DNA from: JBPCNH01 sp051001455
Lineage (GTDB): Bacteria > Actinomycetota > CADDZG01 > WHSQ01
NCBI GenBank assembly: GCA_051001455.1
Contig: JBPCNH010000003.1
Span: 44,506 to 108,505, forward strand
Length of the DNA stretch: 64,000 nt
Direction: 5' to 3'
The notes beneath the pieces are model-generated. The model saw nothing but the letters and a program-made list of their open reading frames with translations. It was not told where the DNA came from and ran no database searches. This document shows, in pieces, positions 59,343 through 64,000 of the stretch (positions within the stretch are counted from its first letter, which is position 1; each line of letters begins with the position of its first letter). Made by a program: the position numbers and the translations under genes.

Positions 59343-61547
59343 TCACCTCCAGAGCGACCGTACAGGTCGAGCTGACGGAGGTTGGCGTTTGCGCCAGTCT
59401 TCCAAGAAATCACGGAAGCTGGGGAAGAGGAGACCGGCTTCACCAGGCTCTATCGACGCCGCGGTGGCATACGCATCGATCGCTCGGCCGACCCATCCCT
59501 CACCTCTCAGTCCCGCCTGGATCTCGCCCCTCGCCGGTCGGCCCAACAATTCGTAAGACTGCACGATGAAATGGAATAGATCGAAGAAGGCCGGGGCCTG
59601 CGGATCGAATTCTTCCCAATCGACGAGGGTCCAGGTCGATCCCGAGTCCAACAGGTTCCACGGCGCGCAGTCGCCGTGACAGGGGCCGAGCAGCCGTCCC
59701 CCTTCGCCTTCTTTGGCCCCCGCTCGGAAGAACGAGCCCAAGCCACTCGCAACCTCTTCTGGAAGCACCCACGGCTGCCGACGGTGCCTCCACTTCACGG
59801 CGGTCAGCAGGAGAAGGCCATCGTCACGTGCAAGGATCTGCGGTGCTTCTAAGGGAGGCCGCAGTAGATCAGCGTGACCATCGATCGCTGCGGCTTCCCG
59901 CTCTAGGGCTTGGCGACCCGCCGGGTCCAGTGCGATCTTGGCAACGGCGGAGGCAGCACCGGACGGCCCCAGCACCAGTGCCAGGTAGCGACCGGGATGG
60001 TTCGAACGAGCTAGAGCTATGGTCCCGCGCTCGGGAACATGTTGCGCCAGAAGCTCCCTTACCTCGCGGCCGGGTGGTCGGCCTCGTGGGAACCATCTGA
60101 AGGCTCCGGTAGTTGCCAACAGTTGCAACGTGCGCCACTTCCGGCGCGCAGACGGCGTCACGGGCTGGTAGATCGAAAAGGCAGCGTTCGTGACGGCGCG
60201 AGGGCCGCGCGGGATAAGCCACCGAGGTGCACCCCGCCCCGGAAGCGATGTCCACCCAGCGCCCAACATGCCGGCAGCCCGCTCGGCCACGTTCGAGGCG
60301 ATCCGCTCGGCCACCAGCTCCACGACTCGATCGGGCGGCTGGCTGGTATCGACGATCAAACGGTCACCGGCCGGCGCGGGGATCTGCCGCCAACGGAGCG
60401 ACTGTCGCTCGAGCTCCTCGACAGAAAGTTCAGACTTGCGGGCGAACATCGCCTCGGCAGGCCCCTCGAGGATCACCAGAAGGTCCGGTTTTGGAAGGAG
60501 CCGGCCCAACAGCGAGACCAGCCTAGGGGCATCCTTCAACCTGTAGCGACGTGGATCGACGAGGAAGTCCCACCATCCTCGCTCCCCCACCACCAACCCG
60601 GTGCGCCATCTCGGCCACAGAACACGCGTTATCCCTCCGACACGAAAATCCACCCAGTAATAGAGCAACAGAACCAGGGAGGTCACAGTGCCCCGTGGCG
60701 GGCGACTATGAGGGACGGAGGCGTCGATATCCACGGGTGCTCCAAACAGTCCCCCCGGCCGTGGCAAGAGACCGGGGCGCCAGTGGAAATGCTCGGAGCC
60801 ACGGAACAATTCGCTGCACGCACCGGGGAGGCTGCGGGCGAGTGTTGACTTACCACTCCCGTCGGGACCCACGATGACGACGTAAGCCCCGGTCGGGTGG
60901 GCGATCCGGTTTGCGGCGCGCCGTATCCCTCCTGCGATCAGCACTGCCAGCCTCACGGGATGAGACATGCGCCTAAGCAACTGGTTCCTTGCTGCTCGTC
61001 GCAATACGGCAGGAGACGGCATCGCCCCTGCCAGGACCGCGTCGGTTACGCGCCCCCCCGTCTTCCGTCCGAGGATGCGGCCGGTCGCCTTCTCATACGT
61101 CTGACGATCCCTCTGCGCGAGTTCGGTGATCGCCTGCCAGTCTTCTGAAGAAGTCGAGCGCTTACGGATCCGTTTGGAGGTGAGGTACACAGCTCGTGCT
61201 GCAGAAGCGGGCAACGCTCGACCACCGAGGGCAAGGTGTGTTGGGAACCCATAGCGACCGACCCCCAGGGGGTCCTCGAGAGCATCTATGCGCAGCCACC
61301 CCCGGGGATGCCGGAGCGTCCACATCCAACCGGTCACGTCATAGTGAAGTCGCTGCTGCAGTGTCCATCCTCGGGGAAGTCGCAGGGGCCACTGCTGATC
61401 GACGTTCTCGACGATGCAGTCGACGTCGCCCCCACGACGATCCACGACAGGATCTGCTTCGTCGTGCACCGGGAACACAGAAGTCCCTATCAGAGAAAGG
61501 ATCTCGTCAAGGTCCGAGGAGATGCTGGGGGGAGCGGAATCACTCAT
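59343..61547 (-). CDS. Three-domain protein: nucleotidyltransferase-like, thymidylate-kinase-like and APH-like
   Basis: The predicted protein is 734 residues. Residues about 1-165 resemble the nucleotidyltransferase-like domains that precede kinases (PVVDRRGGDVDCIVENV, acidic Asp41/Asp43). Residues about 220-425 form a P-loop kinase of the thymidylate kinase kind: Walker A GPDGSGKST (227-235), GERGWWDFLVDPRRYR resembling the DR-Y substrate motif, LLVILEGPAEAMFARK. Residues about 480-734 form an aminoglycoside-phosphotransferase-like kinase with catalytic HGDCAPWN (His624, Asp626, Asn631) and metal Asp643 in LVDWEEFD. The combination was not recognised from known enzymes. It overlaps GT4 genes on both sides, so it is part of the glycan operon; phosphorylation of sugars or the glycan carrier is one possibility. 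Confidence 0.8.
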   Translation of the reverse strand: MSDSAPPSISSDLDEILSLIGTSVFPVHDEADPVVDRRGGDVDCIVENVDQQWPLRLPRGWTLQQRLHYDVTGWMWTLRHPRGWLRIDALEDPLGVGRYGFPTHLALGGRALPASAARAVYLTSKRIRKRSTSSEDWQAITELAQRDRQTYEKATGRILGRKTGGRVTDAVLAGAMPSPAVLRRAARNQLLRRMSHPVRLAVLIAGGIRRAANRIAHPTGAYVVIVGPDGSGKSTLARSLPGACSELFRGSEHFHWRPGLLPRPGGLFGAPVDIDASVPHSRPPRGTVTSLVLLLYYWVDFRVGGITRVLWPRWRTGLVVGERGWWDFLVDPRRYRLKDAPRLVSLLGRLLPKPDLLVILEGPAEAMFARKSELSVEELERQSLRWRQIPAPAGDRLIVDTSQPPDRVVELVAERIASNVAERAAGMLGAGWTSLPGRGAPRWLIPRGPRAVTNAAFSIYQPVTPSARRKWRTLQLLATTGAFRWFPRGRPPGREVRELLAQHVPERGTIALARSNHPGRYLALVLGPSGAASAVAKIALDPAGRQALEREAAAIDGHADLLRPPLEAPQILARDDGLLLLTAVKWRHRRQPWVLPEEVASGLGSFFRAGAKEGEGGRLLGPCHGDCAPWNLLDSGSTWTLVDWEEFDPQAPAFFDLFHFIVQSYELLGRPARGEIQAGLRGEGWVGRAIDAYATAASIEPGEAGLLFPSFRDFLEDWRKRQPPSARPVRSLWR

Positions 61548-62611
61548 GCCGGCGCTCGACCGAGCGCGTGGATGAGGTCGGCATACCCGCCTACATATCT
61601 ATCGGCGACACGTTCCCACGCCAGCTCGTCGCGCAGTTCCACGACGCCAGCTTGCCATCTGAGTACAACATGCGGGTCTTCGGCAGCACGAAGACATGAG
61701 GCGACACTTTGCAGAGTGGTGCTCGTCCGGCAGCCGGCGCCAAAGTGCTCTACCAGGCCTGCCATATTCGTGCCATCGCTAACGATAGGTGGAAGACCTG
61801 CGGCGATCGCCTCGCGGATCGGCCGTGGGGGACCGTCCCATCTGCTTAGGAATACAAGAGCTCGAGCATCTGCTAGCAGATCCCATTTCTGACCTTCACT
61901 CACCGATCCGATAAGAGAAACGGACCCCGAGAGACCCTCCCGGGCGATAGCTTGCTCGAGATAGCTGTGGCTATCTCCCTCCTCGCGCCCTGCAATCACC
62001 AGCGGTAATACCAGTCCATCTCGCACCGCTAGGGCGTACGCATCGATCAGGATGTCTAGACCTTTGTGGTGTACGTCGTTTCGTCCCATGAACAATAGAT
62101 AGTCACCAACGTGATCCGGCGCGCGCGTGATGGGTGCCGGAAAAACGCCGGCGGAAGCTTCGAAAAAGGTTGCAGGCCGAAGCCGCTCCAAGGCGTCTCT
62201 CGTCTCGTGCGACGAGAAGAAGTGCAACCCATAGCGTTCACGGCTCGCTGCTGCGCGCCATAACCAAAGATAGGGGAGCTTTTTCCATCGGCGTCGTCGG
62301 AGATGTGTGGCTGAGACTTGGGTGAGGGGTGAAACCACCAACGCGGCCCTCCCACGGACCTGTAGAAGTGGCCGCAGTTGACTCGGCTCCAGCAGGCCCC
62401 ACACATGCACGACATCAACCGAGGGGAAGAGTCTCTCGATCGCAGAAGGCGCCACGATGGTCGCAGCTCCGAGACCATCCCTCTCGCCCCCGGCGTTCGC
62501 GGCAAGCACGACATCATGGCCCTCGGCAGCCATCGCACCCGATAGCCACCGTACATCCCTTGGATATCCACCCTCCCTTAGGGCATTTGGATAGAAATGG
62601 AGGACCCTCAC
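61544..62611 (-). CDS. GT4 family glycosyltransferase
   Basis: The frame is open to 62776, but that would overlap the divergent methyltransferase gene at 62733, and the GT fold begins VRVLHFYPNALREGGYPRDV, so GTG 62611 is the more likely start (355 residues). C-half motifs are LLFMGRNDVHHKGLDILIDA and SRWDGPPRPIREAIAAGLPP, the GT4 nucleotide-sugar site. Its stop overlaps the ATG of the three-domain gene by 4 bases, so both are translated from one message. No strong ribosome site is visible at the chosen start. Confidence 0.85.
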   Translation of the reverse strand: MRVLHFYPNALREGGYPRDVRWLSGAMAAEGHDVVLAANAGGERDGLGAATIVAPSAIERLFPSVDVVHVWGLLEPSQLRPLLQVRGRAALVVSPLTQVSATHLRRRRWKKLPYLWLWRAAASRERYGLHFFSSHETRDALERLRPATFFEASAGVFPAPITRAPDHVGDYLLFMGRNDVHHKGLDILIDAYALAVRDGLVLPLVIAGREEGDSHSYLEQAIAREGLSGSVSLIGSVSEGQKWDLLADARALVFLSRWDGPPRPIREAIAAGLPPIVSDGTNMAGLVEHFGAGCRTSTTLQSVASCLRAAEDPHVVLRWQAGVVELRDELAWERVADRYVGGYADLIHALGRAPA

Positions 62612-62732
62612 GGTCCGGCGACAGTAACTGAGATCTGTTTGTTGGGCCAGAAGAGCAAGGGATTGGTCAGCCACCTCTGTCAAACCCCGGGGGCCGTTTG
62701 CAGAAGAGCCCAATCTCTCGTAAGACTTCACG

Positions 62733-63395
62733 ATGCTCCTCCGAAGAACGCCGGTCGTTAGCTCGGTGATACGCACAGTGCGAAGACTCCTTCGAAGCTT
62801 CCGTGCGGGAGCCCTCGTGGACCTCTACCGGAAAAGCCACCTGGCTGAAGTCGGTTGGTACCGCAGCTACCAAGCCCAACGTTCTGTGGATGCACGGAGT
62901 GAACCTCTGCCTTGGTACACGTACGCCTGTAGCGCATTCATAACCGAGCGGCTCCCACCTGAGGCGAGGGTGTTCGAATACGGATCCGGGGGCTCTACCC
63001 GATGGTACGCATCACGAGTTGCAGAGGTGATCGCCGTCGAACACGACCCCGAATGGGTCGACTCGGAAGATGCAGCCGCACCAGGACATGCTCGGATAAT
63101 CCTGCGGGAAGACCCCGATGCCTACGTAAGAGAGATCGCTAACCACGGCCTTTTTCAAGTTGTGGTCGTAGACGGGCTCTACCGGTCCAGGTGTGTTCCT
63201 TTCGTTCCAGATGCCCTCACCGAAGACGGGATCATCGTTTGGGACAACTCCGACAGGGAGGAGTTCCGCGAAGCTATGCACATGCTCCAGGAAAAAGGGT
63301 TCAAGGAACTGCCCTTCTCCGGAATGGGACCGGTGAATGTCTATGGATGGACAACTTCGATCCTCTACAGAGACTTCAACTGCCTCGGGATCTAG
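62733..63395 (+). CDS. SAM-dependent methyltransferase-like protein
   Basis: The predicted protein is 220 residues. The motif VFEYGSGGSTRWYASRVAEV resembles the SAM-binding loop of class I methyltransferases, followed by VIAVEHDPEWV, QVVVVDGLYRSRC and GIIVWDNSDREEF. This pattern is found in proteins of the FkbM-like or sugar-modifying methyltransferase type. The N-terminus is basic (RRLLRSFRAG). It stands alone on the plus strand between a GT4 and an acyltransferase gene. The acceptor is unknown. Confidence 0.75.
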   Translation: MLLRRTPVVSSVIRTVRRLLRSFRAGALVDLYRKSHLAEVGWYRSYQAQRSVDARSEPLPWYTYACSAFITERLPPEARVFEYGSGGSTRWYASRVAEVIAVEHDPEWVDSEDAAAPGHARIILREDPDAYVREIANHGLFQVVVVDGLYRSRCVPFVPDALTEDGIIVWDNSDREEFREAMHMLQEKGFKELPFSGMGPVNVYGWTTSILYRDFNCLGI

Positions 63396-63426
63396 GTGCC
63401 TAAGGCCGAAGTTTTTCTAATCCTTG

Positions 63427-64000
63427 TCAAGAGTCGACCTCGTTGTCCGTAGCCGCGAACCTAACGATAAAGTCATCGACGTCTGGGCTGCACAAGACGT
63501 CCGAATGTTCGAAGATCTTCTCGTCGGGCCAATCCCACCACGCGATACGCTCCAGAGCTTCTATCTGTTGCTCCGAGAAACGACGCCGGATCTGCCGGGC
63601 GGGGTTACCGCCCACGATGGTGTAAGGAGATACATCCTTGGTCACCACACTGCCGGCAGCTACAACAGCCCCGTTGCCGATCGAAACACCGGACAGGATC
63701 GTTGCCCTATATCCGATCCACACGTCAGACCCAACGTTGATGTCACCTTTGTCAAAAGGCCCGTCAGATCTATCCTCTCGCCGCATGAGATAGTTCCGGA
63801 TCGGATATGTGGTGATCCAATCAGAGTGATGCTCTCGCCCGACGATAAACAACACGTCATCCGCGATCGCGCAGAAGGAACCTATCCTTACCCCCGAGGG
63901 GTGGGCTCGCGAATGCCGAACCGTGGGCCGTCCAAACATGAAGTGCCGACCGACCGTTATGACACCGCGCTCCAACAGCTGATCGAAATCGAGATGGGTC
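63427..64000 (-). CDS. Hexapeptide-repeat acyltransferase (CatB-related), 5'-truncated by window edge
   Basis: The frame is open to the window end (upstream residues THLDFDQL precede TTG 63975), so the true start lies beyond 64000. The visible 190 residues show the left-handed beta-helix repeats, IGSFCAIADDVLFIVG, INVGSDVWIGYRATIL, SGVSIGNGAVVAAGSVV, and the catalytic-type His in GREHHSDW, ending in PYTIVGGNPARQIRRRF, typical of CatB-like O-acetyltransferases. It is likely to acetylate a sugar of the glycan. Confidence 0.9.
   Translation of the reverse strand, partial: THLDFDQLLERGVITVGRHFMFGRPTVRHSRAHPSGVRIGSFCAIADDVLFIVGREHHSDWITTYPIRNYLMRREDRSDGPFDKGDINVGSDVWIGYRATILSGVSIGNGAVVAAGSVVTKDVSPYTIVGGNPARQIRRRFSEQQIEALERIAWWDWPDEKIFEHSDVLCSPDVDDFIVRFAATDNEVDS

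Noticed and set aside
62612..62776. N-terminal extension of the GT4 protein to 62776
   Set aside because: It overlaps the divergent methyltransferase gene and precedes the normal start of the GT4 fold; GTG 62611 fits better.

Overview
The window is a GC-rich piece of an actinobacterial chromosome, most likely from an uncultured or deep-branching Actinomycetota lineage. This rests on an actinobacterial-style cytochrome bc1 (diheme QcrC, three-helix Rieske QcrA, QcrB) next to aa3 oxidase genes with a small CtaF-type subunit IV, a GroEL ending in a GG-MDF tail behind a perfect CIRCE operator, a DUF4012 protein at the head of a polysaccharide cluster, and frequent GTG/TTG starts. No rRNA, tRNA, IS element or CRISPR array was recognised.

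Layout. 1-592: 3'-truncated secreted peptidoglycan-recognition-type amidase. 880-6230: polar amino acid ABC transporter (binding protein, two permeases, ATPase) plus a second, smaller binding lipoprotein. 6596-7471: lone receiver domain and YajQ. 7517-10596: an APH-type kinase, a HAD protein and an acyl-CoA dehydrogenase, which are the three domains of animal ACAD10 encoded as separate genes; a 4-hydroxyacyl-CoA breakdown role is inferred. 10629-16537: ctaC-ctaD-ctaF converging on qcrC-qcrA-qcrB; ctaF has an in-frame stop codon. 16702-19107: small regulatory and membrane proteins, including a 21-residue membrane peptide with a perfect Shine-Dalgarno, and larE. 19321-24818: SLC13-type transporter with RCK_C domains, two secreted proteins and an alkaline-phosphatase-superfamily enzyme. 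25028-28271: a mau-like maturation locus (MauE, MauD, a Tat-exported Cys-rich protein, an integral membrane protein) without a recognisable amine dehydrogenase.

28367-36565 holds one 2.7-thousand-residue surface protein (DUF11 modules, Ig/PKD/cadherin-like repeats, Pro-Thr linker, RTX array). 36687-40717 has a frameshifted lipoprotein, CIRCE-groEL, rpmG, a peptidase fragment, a zinc-ribbon protein and a His-rich membrane protein.

41193-64000 is an exopolysaccharide/capsule locus: priming sugar transferase, WecG/TagA-type transferase, Wzz/tyrosine-kinase fusion, polymerase, two related flippases, four GT4 glycosyltransferases, two sulfotransferases, an AP-superfamily hydrolase without the sulfatase Cys, methyltransferases, a hexapeptide acyltransferase and a three-domain protein (nucleotidyltransferase-like, thymidylate-kinase-like, APH-like). 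Together they could build, export and decorate a sulfated or otherwise anionic glycan.

A dispersed 8-bp palindrome, GGCGCGCC, occurs about 31 times in the first 28.4 kb and about 4 times in the remaining 35.6 kb (hand count). It resembles a highly iterated palindrome, and its scarcity marks the giant-gene and polysaccharide half as compositionally different, possibly more recently acquired.
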